Positions 21,487 to 31,881 of a stretch of 64,000 nucleotides of DNA are shown here, in pieces. The translations under genes and the position numbers were made by a program. Origin of the DNA: Phaeosaccion multiseriatum (taxonomy: Eukaryota > Ochrophyta, other classes); NCBI GenBank assembly GCA_965112735.1, contig OZ218959.1, positions 1,302,001 to 1,366,000 of the forward strand, given 5' to 3'. The notes beneath the pieces are model-generated. The model worked only from the letters and a program-made list of their open reading frames with translations. It was not told the DNA's origin and did not search any database. Positions within the stretch are counted from its first letter, which is position 1. Each line of letters starts with the position of its first letter.

Positions 21487-22689
21487 ATGAAGCTCTCATG
21501 CATGATGCTGTCGGCACTGGGGCTGCTGGTTGGACAGCTTGAAGCTGGCCGTGCAACACCACTTGAAGCAGATCTCTTCCCGTGCTGCCGCGAGGAAATG
21601 GTGGGCGGAGTGCCTCGAGCCTGCTACGTCGACGAGACCTGCCTCAACACCCCTCCGGGTATCTTCGGTGGACTCGGCTGCAACGCGGACGGAACGGCCA
21701 ACTGTCGCTTCTGCGGTTGGGGGCCCTACGCCGAAGACATCAAGTGTCCTCAACCCCCCCCCCCTCCCACCCCTGCTCCGGTTCCGACGCCTGCCCCCGT
21801 GCACTACCATCCTCATCCCACCATTGAGCCAACCCCTGCTCCCGTGTACTACACCCCTGCTCCGGTTCCGGGGGTGGACTTCTTCCCCTGCTGCCGCGAG
21901 GAAATGGTGGGCGGAGTGCCTCGAGCCTGCTACGTCGACGAGACCTGCCTCAACACCCCTCCGGGTATCTTCGGTGGACTCGGCTGCAACGCGGACGGAA
22001 CGGCCAACTGTCGCTTCTGCGGCTGGGGGCCCTACGCCGAAGACATCAAGTGTCCTCACACCCCCCCCCCTCCCACCCCTGCCCCGGTTCCGACGCCTGC
22101 CCCCGTGCACTACTATCCTCACCCCACCATTGAGCCGACCCCTGCTCCCGTGTACTACACCCCTGCTCCGGTTCCGGGGGTGGACACCCCTGCTCCGGTT
22201 CCGGGGGTGGACTTCTTCCCCTGCTGCCGCGAGGAAATGGTGGGCGGAGTGCCTCGAGCCTGCTACGTCGACGAGACCTGCCTCAACACCCCTCCGGGTA
22301 TCTTCGGTGGACTCGGCTGCAACGCGGACGGAACGGCCAACTGTCGCTTCTGCGGCTGGGGGCCCTACGCCGAAGACATCAAGTGTCCTCACACCCCCCC
22401 CCCTCCCACCCCTGCCCCGGCTCCGACGCCTGCCCCCGTGCACTACTATCATCACCCCACCATTGAGCCGACCCCTGCTCCCGTGTACTACACCCCTGCT
22501 CCGGTTCCGGGGGTGGACACCCCTGCTCCGGTTCCGGGGGTGGACACCCCTGCTCCGGTTCCGGGGGTGGACTGCACCAAGCTGGGGTGGCCGGGCAGCT
22601 GCGGCGCCTTCACCGACGAAGCCTCGTGCAACTGCTGGGTCAAGTCCGTCTTCGGGTGCTCTTGGTCGCACGGCAGGTGCAAGCACTGA
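21487..22689 (+). CDS. cluster gene D: secreted protein with three Cys modules
   Basis: 400 residues, a single exon. A signal peptide is followed directly by three nearly identical 8-Cys modules (starting at about residues 34, 138 and 252; first key words FPCCREEMVGGVPRACYVDE). Pro-rich linkers of PTPAPVPTPAPVHYY and TIEPTPAPVYYTP type separate them, with two or three TPAPVPGVD repeats. The 6-Cys C-terminal domain ends GRCKH. There is no lectin domain. Modules are almost identical at the DNA level within and between copies, which implies recent duplication or gene conversion. The linkers look like hydroxyproline-rich wall-glycoprotein spacers, so an extracellular matrix or wall role is possible. 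I recognise no named family. Confidence 0.75.
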   Translation: MKLSCMMLSALGLLVGQLEAGRATPLEADLFPCCREEMVGGVPRACYVDETCLNTPPGIFGGLGCNADGTANCRFCGWGPYAEDIKCPQPPPPPTPAPVPTPAPVHYHPHPTIEPTPAPVYYTPAPVPGVDFFPCCREEMVGGVPRACYVDETCLNTPPGIFGGLGCNADGTANCRFCGWGPYAEDIKCPHTPPPPTPAPVPTPAPVHYYPHPTIEPTPAPVYYTPAPVPGVDTPAPVPGVDFFPCCREEMVGGVPRACYVDETCLNTPPGIFGGLGCNADGTANCRFCGWGPYAEDIKCPHTPPPPTPAPAPTPAPVHYYHHPTIEPTPAPVYYTPAPVPGVDTPAPVPGVDTPAPVPGVDCTKLGWPGSCGAFTDEASCNCWVKSVFGCSWSHGRCKH

Positions 22690-22798
22690 ATGTGGCCCGA
22701 GCAGACCCGTCCTTTGGGGTAGCGGCACGCAGAAGCCCCTGTTGCTTCTACATGGGCAGCATCAGGAGGACACGACGGCGGATCTTTGTGGGACGGTG

Positions 22799-22834
<36 letters not shown>

Positions 22835-23106
22835 TGTGTTAGGATATGTCAGTGAAGTGTCTGTAATTGGGGTCCAGTGACAACATTGTGGGATCGATGG
22901 CTTGGCTCTCGGGTCACTGTTGTAGATGAGATTGTTATTAGGACAATACATTTGTTGGCACTGTATGGAGCCCTGTTGGTAACTGCGCTGGGGACATCGC
23001 AACACCGTGTGCCCCTCCAACTGACCTGGCCTGGCAACTGGGTGGCGCAGTGAGACAATAGTAGTTAGGTACAGTGTGGACGAAGGGAGGGGCGTCCTAT
23101 CTTCGA

Positions 23107-23245
23107 CCCCTGACACGCTATCCGCTATCCGCTATCGCCGGCGCCAGCCGGCACGCTATCCGCTATCGGCCGGCGCCAGCCGGCGCACTATCCGCTATCG
23201 GCCGCTAGCGCGCTATCGAGAAAGTGGGCGATAGCGTGTCAGGGG
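23107..23245. mobile_element. complete 139-bp foldback / MITE-like element
   Basis: Perfect 16-bp terminal inverted repeats (CCCCTGACACGCTATC / GATAGCGTGTCAGGGG) enclose GCTATC words and GCCGGCGCCAGCCGGC palindromes. I see no clear target-site duplication. Confidence 0.7.
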
Positions 23246-23296
23246 AACCTTTATTGACTTAATAGGAATCACCTCAGAAACTGAAAGTGTGAAAGT

Positions 23297-23342
<46 letters not shown>

Positions 23343-23714
23343 GTGTCGCTGAGTCGCCGAGGGCCCTCGAGGGGCCGGTTACTCCCCCTCTAGGGCGGGG
23401 AGGGGGAGTGCAGGACCGGCACCGTGGTTGAGCCGACCCAGGAAGGCGCGCTCTCGCTCCGAGAGCCACATCTGGTGGCTGCAGCTGACGAGGCGGCGAA
23501 GTCTGGTGAGGACGTGGCCCTTGGTGGTGGAAGAACCAGTGCGGCCTGTGCGGGAGACCACGTGCTCGGCGAGGTATTGTCCTGCAGAGGTTGTTACTCG
23601 CTCAGGGTCGACTATCTGTGAATTTCCCGAATTGTTGCCCCCTTGCTTGCTTCTTTTTTTCCCCCTAAAGTCAGTACTTCAAGCAAGGTGATCTCTATCA
23701 CCAGTATGTAAATG

Positions 23715-24190
23715 GCACAGGCACTATGCAAAAGGAAGAGAAAACATGGAGTTGTGATGCAGGAAGACATCTCTCTCATGGATCACGAGCATGTAGGGAT
23801 TTAGGGAAAAGTTAGGCACTATGCAAAAGAAGGAGGAAGAAGAACAAAACATGGAGCTATGATGCGGGAAGAAATCTCTCTCATGGATCACGAGCATGTA
23901 GGGGTTTTGTTATGGTCACGGCACAGGTACTCCTATGCAAAAGGAAGAGAAAACATGGAGCTGTGATGCGGGAAGAAATCTCTCTCATGGATCACGAGCA
24001 TGTAGGGGTTAGATATGTTATGGTCACGGTACAGGCACTCTGCAAAAGGAAGAGAAAACATGGAGCTGTGATGCGGGAAGAAATCTCTCTCATGGATCGA
24101 TCACGAGCATGTAGGGGTTATATTATGGTCACGGCACAGGCACTATGCAAAAGGAAGAGAAAACACGGAGTTGTGATGCGGGATGACTGC
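23715..24190 (+). repeat. 5'-flank repeat array of copy E
   Basis: Five imperfect units of about 95-115 bp, each with GGAAGAGAAAACATGGAG, GATGCGGGAAGAAATC and CATGGATCACGAGCATGTAG. The first two units are the more diverged AGGAAGACATC / GTAGGGATTTA form, in the same order as at copy D. Confidence 0.8.
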
Positions 24191-24299
24191 ACAAGCAACA
24201 AAATCCCTCTCCACCCTCCTTTCCCACAAACAAGACAGCAAGAGTGACAAAAGAAGAAGAAGAGGAAGAAGAAGGGAAAGAAGAAGGTAAAGGCACACC

Positions 24300-25115
24300 A
24301 TGAAGCTCTCATGCATGATGCTGTCGGCACTGGGGCTGCTGGTTGGACAGCTTGAAGCTGGCCGTGCAACACCACTTGAAGCAGACCTCTTCCCGTGCTG
24401 CCGCGAGGAAATGGTGGGCGGAGTGCCTCGAGCCTGCTACGTCGACGAGACCTGCCTCAACACCCCTCCGGGTATCTTCGGTGGACTCGGCTGCAACGCG
24501 GACGGAACGGCCAACTGTCGCTTCTGCGGTTGGGGGCCCTACGCCGAAGACATCAAGTGTCCTCAACCCCCCCCCCCTCCCACCCCTGCCCCAGTTCCGA
24601 CGCCTGCCCCCGTGCACTACTATCCTCATCCCACCATTGAGCCAACCCCTGCTCCCGTGTACTACACCCCTCCTCCTGCCCCGGGGGTGGACTTCTTCCC
24701 CTGCTGCCGCGAGGAAATGGTGGGCGGAGTGCCTCGAGCCTGCTACGTCGACGAGACCTGCCTCAACACCCCTCCGGGTATCTTCGGTGGACTCGGCTGC
24801 AACGCGGACGGAACGGCCAACTGTCGCTTCTGCGGCTGGGGGCCCTACGCCGAAGACATCAAGTGTCCTCACACCCCCCCCCCTCCCACCCCTGCCCCGG
24901 TTCCGACGCCTGCCCCCGTGCACTACCATCCTCACCCCACCATTGAGCCGACCCCTGCTCCCGTGTACTACACCCCTCCTCCGGTTCCGGGGGTGGACTG
25001 CGCCAAGCTGGGGTGGCCGGGCAGCTGCGGCGCCTTCACCGACGAAGCCTCGTGCAACTGCTGGGTCAAGTCCGTCTTCGGGTGCTCTTGGTCGCACGGC
25101 AGGTGCAAGCACTGA
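24300..25115 (+). CDS. cluster gene E: secreted protein with two Cys modules
   Basis: 271 residues, a single exon: signal peptide, two 8-Cys modules, Pro-rich linkers and the 6-Cys C-terminal domain (DCAKLGWPGSC ... GRCKH). This is the intact counterpart of copy A. It keeps the TCCC after the C run at 24874-24883 that copy A lacks, so the frame continues into the C-terminal domain. The 3' flank is truncated compared with the other copies: the (TGCG) tract jumps directly to the GTGCCCCTCCAACTGACC part near 25278. Confidence 0.75.
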   Translation: MKLSCMMLSALGLLVGQLEAGRATPLEADLFPCCREEMVGGVPRACYVDETCLNTPPGIFGGLGCNADGTANCRFCGWGPYAEDIKCPQPPPPPTPAPVPTPAPVHYYPHPTIEPTPAPVYYTPPPAPGVDFFPCCREEMVGGVPRACYVDETCLNTPPGIFGGLGCNADGTANCRFCGWGPYAEDIKCPHTPPPPTPAPVPTPAPVHYHPHPTIEPTPAPVYYTPPPVPGVDCAKLGWPGSCGAFTDEASCNCWVKSVFGCSWSHGRCKH

Positions 25116-26566
25116 ATGTGGCCCGAGCAGACCCGTCCTTTGGGGTAGCGGCACGCAGCAGCCCCCTGTCAGCAGCAGCTTCTACGTGGGTAGCATCAGG
25201 ACGACACGACGGCGGGTCTTTGTGGGACGGTGTGGGTGCGTGCATGCGTGCATGCGTGCATGCGTGTGTGCGTGCGTGTGCCCCTCCAACTGACCTGGCC
25301 TGGCAACTGGGTGGTTCAGTGAGACAATCGTAATTAGGTGTAGCAATTATTATACTCTTTTGTTCTTCGGCGGAAGGAGTTGGTTTTGTTTATATTACAC
25401 CCTTAAGTGCCATCTATGGTTGTCTAAAAGTAATGTCTCACCGCCCCGGAAGGAGTTGGTGTAACCTTCACCTTCCGTGACATACTTTGTAGTTAGGGGC
25501 GCCAGCTGTGAAGACAGCTTTATACTCATGTAGTAGAGCAAGTGCGCTTCGCCCCCGTGTTGATGCAGGGAGGGCCGTACGTAATAGTTCATAGTTGACA
25601 AGTTGTAAATGGCTAGTTAGCCTTCTTGTACTCTGTGTGCTTTCTGTTGCTTTCCATGGCTGCTGCCGGGAGAAAGGTGCTGTACATTGAAGACTCAGTC
25701 GGCAGGCAGCAGGACACCCCAGGCTCAAGCAAGCTCCACACATGACCACCCACTCCTCCACACATGACCACCCACTCCTCCACACATGACCACCCACTCC
25801 TCCACACATGACCACCCACTTCTCCACACATGACCACCCACTCCTCCTGTGTATGTCGGGGCCGCGGTTTTGGCTGGCGAGTCAGTAGTGAGGGGGAGAG
25901 TAAGTACGTCAGCAGTGCTGAGAGCGGGAGGGAGGGAAGGAGGGAGGGAGGGAGGGAGGGCGTTCGTTCTGTGGGATGGAGAGGATCGCCCACAGCCGAA
26001 CAGGGCTCATGGGGGAGGAGTATATGAAGCAAAGTGGCGAGGGGAGAGGGAGCGTACCATCTCTTCCCCCAAATCGGTCACCACTCACCCACAGGCCCAA
26101 CACTCGCCCTTCATACCAACTTGCATCTATCACGCCTCGTTGTGACTCTCTCTCTCTGCGCCTGCTGGGGTTGTGGCGGCTTGAGCAGTGCGTCTTGATT
26201 CATTCCAGCCACCAACAAAGACACGTTCGGAGTTGCGGGGAGGGGGCATGCGATAGTGTCCTCACTGCCATATGAGGCGGATTTCTGTTTACTCTAATTC
26301 GCGCCGGTCCGAGCCGTTTGGAACCATCGACTGCTCCACTGCCGCAGCACTGCGGCAAGGAACTGACTGCTCTTTCTTCCTTCGGTTCTGATTCTGTTCA
26401 TCATCTCCTCTTTCTCTTGCCGCCTCCTCCCCCCGCGTTCTTCCTTTTCCCTTTTCGACCTCCCCCGCCTCTGGAGTTTCCTTCTGTGGCACGCACGCCG
26501 GCACACACGCACGGGAAGGGATGGAGAAGGGCGGGCGAGTGAGAAGAGGGGTAGGGAGGGGCCCTT
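25116..26566. other. intergenic; 22-bp minisatellite; convergent with FtsY
   Basis: After the truncated 3' flank of copy E, no gene is supported. A minisatellite of about five 22-bp units (CTCCACACATGACCACCCAC core) lies at about 25735-25847. A (GGGA)n tract lies at 25927-25959. Confidence 0.6.
25735..25847. repeat. 22-bp tandem repeat, about 5 units
   Basis: The unit is TCCTCCACACATGACCACCCAC, nearly perfect. Confidence 0.9.
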
Positions 26567-26972
26567 TTACAGCTCCTCATCGCGTGAAGCAAAGGGGGGA
26601 GGAGGGGAGGGGAAGGGAGGGGAGGGAGCGAGAGAGAGGAGACGGAGAGAGAGATAGGGAGGGAGGGTCGAACGAGACAGAGGAACGACGCAGAGATAGA
26701 GAGAGGGCGGGAGGGGGCGAGAGAACGGAGAGGGGGGACAGAGAAAAGAGCCCCCCCCCTCTGCCATTCCCTCTACGTGTGTCTGCATCTCCTTACGAAA
26801 GCGTAACGCACCTACTGATAACAGCTCGGTCGGCTGTGCCATCTTGGCGGCTTCCTCGTCGGCCTTCGCTTTCTCCTCCATGCGTTGCTGCAACCACACA
26901 CAAACGCGCGCGCACACGTATACACACATACACACACCCATACGTACATACACATACACAAATACAACACAT

Positions 26973-27019
<47 letters not shown>

Positions 27020-27532
27020 GGTAAGTCAAGTACAGGAGTAGCCAAGGAGGGAAGGAGCATGTGCGGATAAGCAGCACACACACCCACACCAAACGAAGGG
27101 GTACCAATTGTGCGTGTCACCGTTCATACACAAATGGCATGCGTACCACTACATGAGCACCACATCACAAATGACATGCGTATCACCAACACATGCATAA
27201 CACACACGCGCACGCACACACACCTTGAGCAGCGGGTTGGCCAGGAACCTCTCCCTCAGCCGCTTGGCCTCCGCCTCGTCATACCCCAGCAACGAGTCTA
27301 CAAACAACTCCGCATCAAAGTCTCTCAAGTCATCGATCTTCTCCCCTACTCCAATGAGCTTGACGGGCAGGTCGAGGTCACGTGTGATGGACACGGTGAA
27401 GCCTGCTCGAGCAGTGCCGTCGAGTTTGGTGACAACGAGGCCGGATAGGCCCACCTGGGGAAGGAAGGGTTGGGGGGGGTGAGGAGGAGGAGGAGGAGGG
27501 GACACGCACGCGCGCACACACACATGCAAATA

Positions 27533-27602
<70 letters not shown>

Positions 27603-28420
27603 CCTGCTCCTTCCACGCCTCCGCCTGGTCGACGGCGTTCCTCCCCACTGCGGCGTCCACCACCAGGAGCGTTTCGTGAGGGGCTCCGGGGATCTTAGTG
27701 TCGATAACGCGCTTCATCTGCAGGCCGGGAGGGAGAGAGGGAGGGGGAGGGAGAGGGAGGAAGGGAGGGAGAGAGGGAGACAGAAAGCGAGAAAGAGACG
27801 GACGGAGGCAGTGAGGGACGCAGGGAGCGGGCTGGCGTGGCCCTGCTCCTTTGGAGGCAAAGTCGGCCCAAACCCACCCATCCTTCCTCTGACAGTTAAA
27901 GACCTCCTTGCTGTCCCCGTCCCTCCCTCCCTCCCTCCTCCCTCCCCTCACAACAAACCAACCAACCAACCAACCAACCAACCAACAAACCAACCAACCA
28001 ACCAACCAACCTTGTTGAGCTCCTCGTTGAGGTTCTTGTTGTTGCTAAGCCTCCCACTCGTGTCCACAATCAACACGTCGTACTTGCCCGCTATTGCCTT
28101 GTCACATGCCCGGAAGGTCACTGTAGAGGCCTTCTCGTTGCCCTCGGGCACGACGATGTCCACCTCCGCCCTCCTCGCCCACTCAGCCAGCTGTGAATGG
28201 TGGGGGTGATAAGTCATTCAGGGGGGCGTGTCAGGACAAGGGGTAGGTGGGTAGGTGGGTGGGTGGGTGAGTGGGTGAGATGGGTGGGTGGGGTGGGTGG
28301 GTGACTGGGTGTTTGGGTGGGTGCGTGGGGTGAGGGTGGTGGGTGACCACAAGAGCATTGGAGAGGTGGGGGGTGTTTCACGCCGGAGCTGCAAAATGTG
28401 AGATGGGTGTGTTTGCGTGT

Positions 28421-28482
<62 letters not shown>

Positions 28483-30893
28483 GTGTGTGTGTGTGTGTGT
28501 GCGCGTTGATTTTCGATTTTGACTTTACTGCCTGCGCTCCCCCATCCCACCCCTCCCACCCCTCCCACCTACCCCACCTACCCCACCTGCTCTACTGCGG
28601 CTGCCCGAAACGTGTCGCAAGCGGCAAGAAGGACTTTCTGTCCGGCCTCTGTCGCATCCATAAGGAGGCGGTGACGGCGACGACGACGAGGAGGAGGGGG
28701 GGTAAGGAGGAGGAGGAGGAGGAGGAGGAGGAGAAGAAGGAGGAGGAGGAGGAGGAGAAGGAGGAGGAGGAGGAGGAGGAGGAGGAGGAGGAGGAGGAGG
28801 AGGAGGAGGAGGAGGAGGAGGAGGAGGAGGAGGAGGAAGAGGGGTGGGGGAGGAGGATGAGAAAGTGGTAGCCTCGAAAGCAGCGAGAGATATGTATGTG
28901 GTACGTGGGCTTACCCCCTTCTACCCACCCACCCATCCATCCATCCACCATTCAGTTGGCCAGTGAGAGTCAATCAGTGAGTCAGTCAGGAGTCAGTGAG
29001 TCAGTGACAGTCAATCAGTCAGTCAGTGAGTCAGTCGATACGTGTTCAAAATGTTACCTTCTCTGAGCCTGTACGCAACCTTGCCGATGGTGGTGGTCTT
29101 GCCCATCCCATTAGCGCCCATCACGAACATGACAGATGGCGACGACGGGTCGGGCGAGAACAAGAGTGCCGAGGGGTTGAAGCTGCTGCCTACCTCTCCC
29201 TCTGCCCCTGCTTCCGCTGCAGCCACTGCCGCCCCTGCTTCTCCTGCTGACCCTCTTCTTGCCTTGGACTCGTCTCCCTTGAGCACACCGATGAGGGTAC
29301 CTGCGGAGCCCAAGGAAGAAAGGAAGGTACAATGACGAGGAAACAAAGGAAGGAAGGAAGGCAGGAAGGCAGGAGGGCAGGAAGGAGGAAGGAAGGTAGG
29401 AAGGAAGGAATGAAGGGAGGAAATAAGTAAGCAAGTAAGGAAGGAAGCAAGGAAGGAAGGAAGGAAGGAAGGAAGGAAGGGAGGAAGGAGGGAAGAAAGG
29501 AATGGAAGGGAGGAAGCGTAGGAAGGAACACGGGCGGGCCAAGGGAGGAGCATGTAGGGAGGAATGCCGAAACGGGAGGAATGTACGAAGGCGTAGGGGC
29601 CGAGGGAGGGAGGGAGGGAGGAAGGGAGGAAGGGAGAGAGGGGGGAGGGAGGGAGGGCGACGGAGGTGAGAAGGGGCGGTGGTTGTGATATACTCATTCC
29701 CACCACCACTCACTCCCACCCCCACCCCCCTCTCCATCTCTCTCTCCCTCTTCTGTGTATCTCTCTCTCCCTCTCTCTCTTTCTTCCTCTCTCCTCACTC
29801 TGCCTGCCTGTTAGTCAGTCTCTCCGCGGTCACTGCATAACACACTGCCTCACCTCGCAGCACGCATTTGATGTCGTCTGGCTCCAGCTTCTTCTCTCCC
29901 GACATGTTGGCAATGGTGCGCAGATCCTCAATAATCTTCAAGGGAAGGGCGGGGCAAGGGAGGGAGGAAGGGAGGAAGGTGCAAGCCGTCAGAATAGCAG
30001 CAGAAGGAAGCCAGGGAACCGGGCATAGCGTCACACGCAGGCCACTCAGACAAGGCCCAACGACCCTGTGCAAACGCGCGCGCGCACACACACACACACA
30101 TACACACACGCGTACACACGTACACACACATACACACCTGCATGGTTGTCGTGGCTCCAATGTCCGCGACGAGAAGCAGCTCCTCCAGCTGTTCTAGGGT
30201 CTGCTCAATGTCATCGGTGACGCCAAGGAGCGTGTTGAGGTCCCCGATGAGCTTCTCTCTGCTCTTCGAGAGCCCATCGGCGATCTTGGAGATACTCTCC
30301 CTGTCTGCCTCCTGCCTGGGGGATGGATGGATGGATGGAGGGAGGGAGGGAGGGAGAGAGATGGGGTCAGCGAATAGATGGAAACCCACAATGCTTTCAT
30401 ATACATCTAGACATCCTCTCTCTCCAAAACTCCAAAAAAGTCCGTCTGCTTACCTCTCCCCCACATATTTCCCCGCATCCTTGAGACCCTCCGTGAGCTT
30501 TCCCTCCGCCGTCTTCTTGGCGATGTTCTTGGCCTGTTCCAACCCCTCCTCCGTCCTCTTCTTGAAGAAGTCGAACACCATCATGCGGGTGGGCGCCCTT
30601 CCGGTCCGCTTCCCCAGGGACCTCCTTACTCCTACTCCTCCTACTGCTTCTCCTCCTCCTCCTCCTCCTCCTCCTCCTCCTCCTCCTCCTCCTCCTCCTG
30701 TGAGTCCTGCTCCTGTTGCTGGAGGACCACGTCTTTCTGCAGAGCTACTGATGCTGCTGCTGCTGCTGCTGCCACTTGCTAGGGAAGGGGGGATGAAGGC
30801 GGAGACTGGGCTGGAGTTGAGGGTGATGCCAACCGAGGCAAAGCTCCACACCAGCGTGAGCAGCGGCAGCTGAGGAAAGGTGGGCCTCCTCAT
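26567..30893 (-). CDS. ftsY: chloroplast SRP receptor FtsY (SRP-family GTPase), 10 exons
   Basis: cpFtsY docks cpSRP54 at the thylakoid for insertion of membrane proteins, including LHCs. Exons on the minus strand: 30454-30893, 30138-30315, 29854-29935, 29058-29300, 28587-28648, 28011-28190, 27604-27717, 27224-27454, 26816-26887, and a putative 9-nt end exon 26567-26575; total 536 residues. A hydrophobic leader with SPVSA-FIPPS (ASAF-type) indicates a bipartite plastid address. The NG domain shows a helical N part (RESISKIADGLSKSREKL), G1 GANGMGKTTT (about 295-304), DTFRAAAVEQ, G3 VDTSGRL, and G4 TKLDGTARAG (about 442) with the closing GVGEKIDDLRDFDAELFVDSLLG. Bacterial FtsY usually ends here; this one adds a charged tail (AEAKRLRERF, RMEEKAKADEEAAK). 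Odd points are a Gly run and an Ala/Glu insert before G1. The last exon is the least certain. Confidence 0.9.
28427..28500. repeat. (GT)n in FtsY intron
   Basis: About 75 bases of GT on the plus strand lie in the intron between the exons 28011-28190 and 28587-28648. In the sense of the gene this is (CA)n. Confidence 0.85.
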
Positions 30894-31577
30894 GCTAGCT
30901 GCTTTTGTTTTAGGGTGATAAAAGGAAGCTCCGGCGAGGGGCAAAATGCAAAGTCATCAAGTGAAAACATGAAGGCAGCGAAATGCCCGTACGCCTTCAA
31001 ATGTTTTTCACGCACTCTTTCTCACCTCAGGCACGCCAGGCCCAAAAGGAGAGGAAGGTCGTGGGGGAGTGGGCTTCCACACTTACAGAGAGTGGGAGAG
31101 GAAAGCTGCGTTCACACTTTGTCTGGCTTGAGCTTGCGAGGATATAAATGAAACGCCGATGAGAGAAGATCGTCGTCGTCCCCGAAGAATCTTTCCAGAC
31201 TTTTTAACGCCGGGGTGCTTTGGCTTCTGCTGCACGAGGCCGCTCGGCGCTCCCGGATGTGAGTGTTGTACACCGTCAGTACTTACAGATCAAAGGATGA
31301 CTACCTGGTTTTTGTCTCCCTACTCTTACCTCAAACGGCCCCCTCTCCCCTCCTCTCTCCCTCTTCCCTGCTCTGATCTTGATCTTGCTCTTCCCGCGCC
31401 CCGCGCCTGCCTTGCTACGCCCTGTTCCTCACGGTAAGTGAACAACGCTGCAGCCGGAGGAGCAGCAGCAGGAGCAACAGAAGGAGGAGGAGGAGGAGGA
31501 GGAGGAGGAGGACGAAGAGTACAGAAGTCCCTTCATTCCCCCTCCAAGGCTCCCATCCTTGAGACCCATCTCCTCCA
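30894..31577. promoter_or_regulatory. divergent intergenic region, FtsY / Cys-His poly-Gln gene
   Basis: This 684-bp gap lies between two start codons on opposite strands. No coding exon is supported. An AGGAGG-rich tract (31479-31512) sits just before the plus-strand gene. Confidence 0.45.
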
Positions 31578-31848
31578 ATGGCACCACCAGTAGTTGAAGA
31601 GATTCAGTCGCCGCTAGAGCCATTAGGGAAAGGGTCGCCGCCTTCACCACCACCACCACCACTACTTGTATCTGCACCGGTGGCAGTTGGTCCGCGCGCA
31701 GCGCCACTTCACCAGCTCCACCAGCAGCAGCGGCAACAAGCCCAGGCGGCAGGAGCAGAGGCAGAGCCGACGCAGGCGAGTACAGCGGCGACTTCGACTG
31801 CCGCCCTCGACCATCGAAGTGTGCCTTTCGCTGGGGCAGCAGCTGTGG

Positions 31849-31881
<33 letters not shown>

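Larger units (their letters stand above)
22690..24299. other. D/E intergenic unit with complete foldback element and inserted unique segment
   Basis: A (TGCG)n tract lies at 22798-22837, then the conserved 3' flank to about 23095 and a complete foldback element at 23107-23245. A segment not found in the other units spans about 23250-23610 and includes (GT)n at 23298-23338. The 5'-flank array of copy E, five units, spans about 23715-24190, followed by the leader. No gene is supported in the unique segment. Confidence 0.7.

Noticed and set aside
21496-22728. 410-codon antisense frame across cluster gene D (and similar ones opposite A, C and E)
   Set aside because: It mirrors the sense modules exactly and varies with them; the Cys pattern and signal peptide identify the sense strand as coding.
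14900-25340. Tandem repeats of the cluster as a CRISPR array or prokaryotic element
   Set aside because: Repeat units are long, variable and gene-linked; the window is clearly eukaryotic (spliceosomal introns, plastid leaders).
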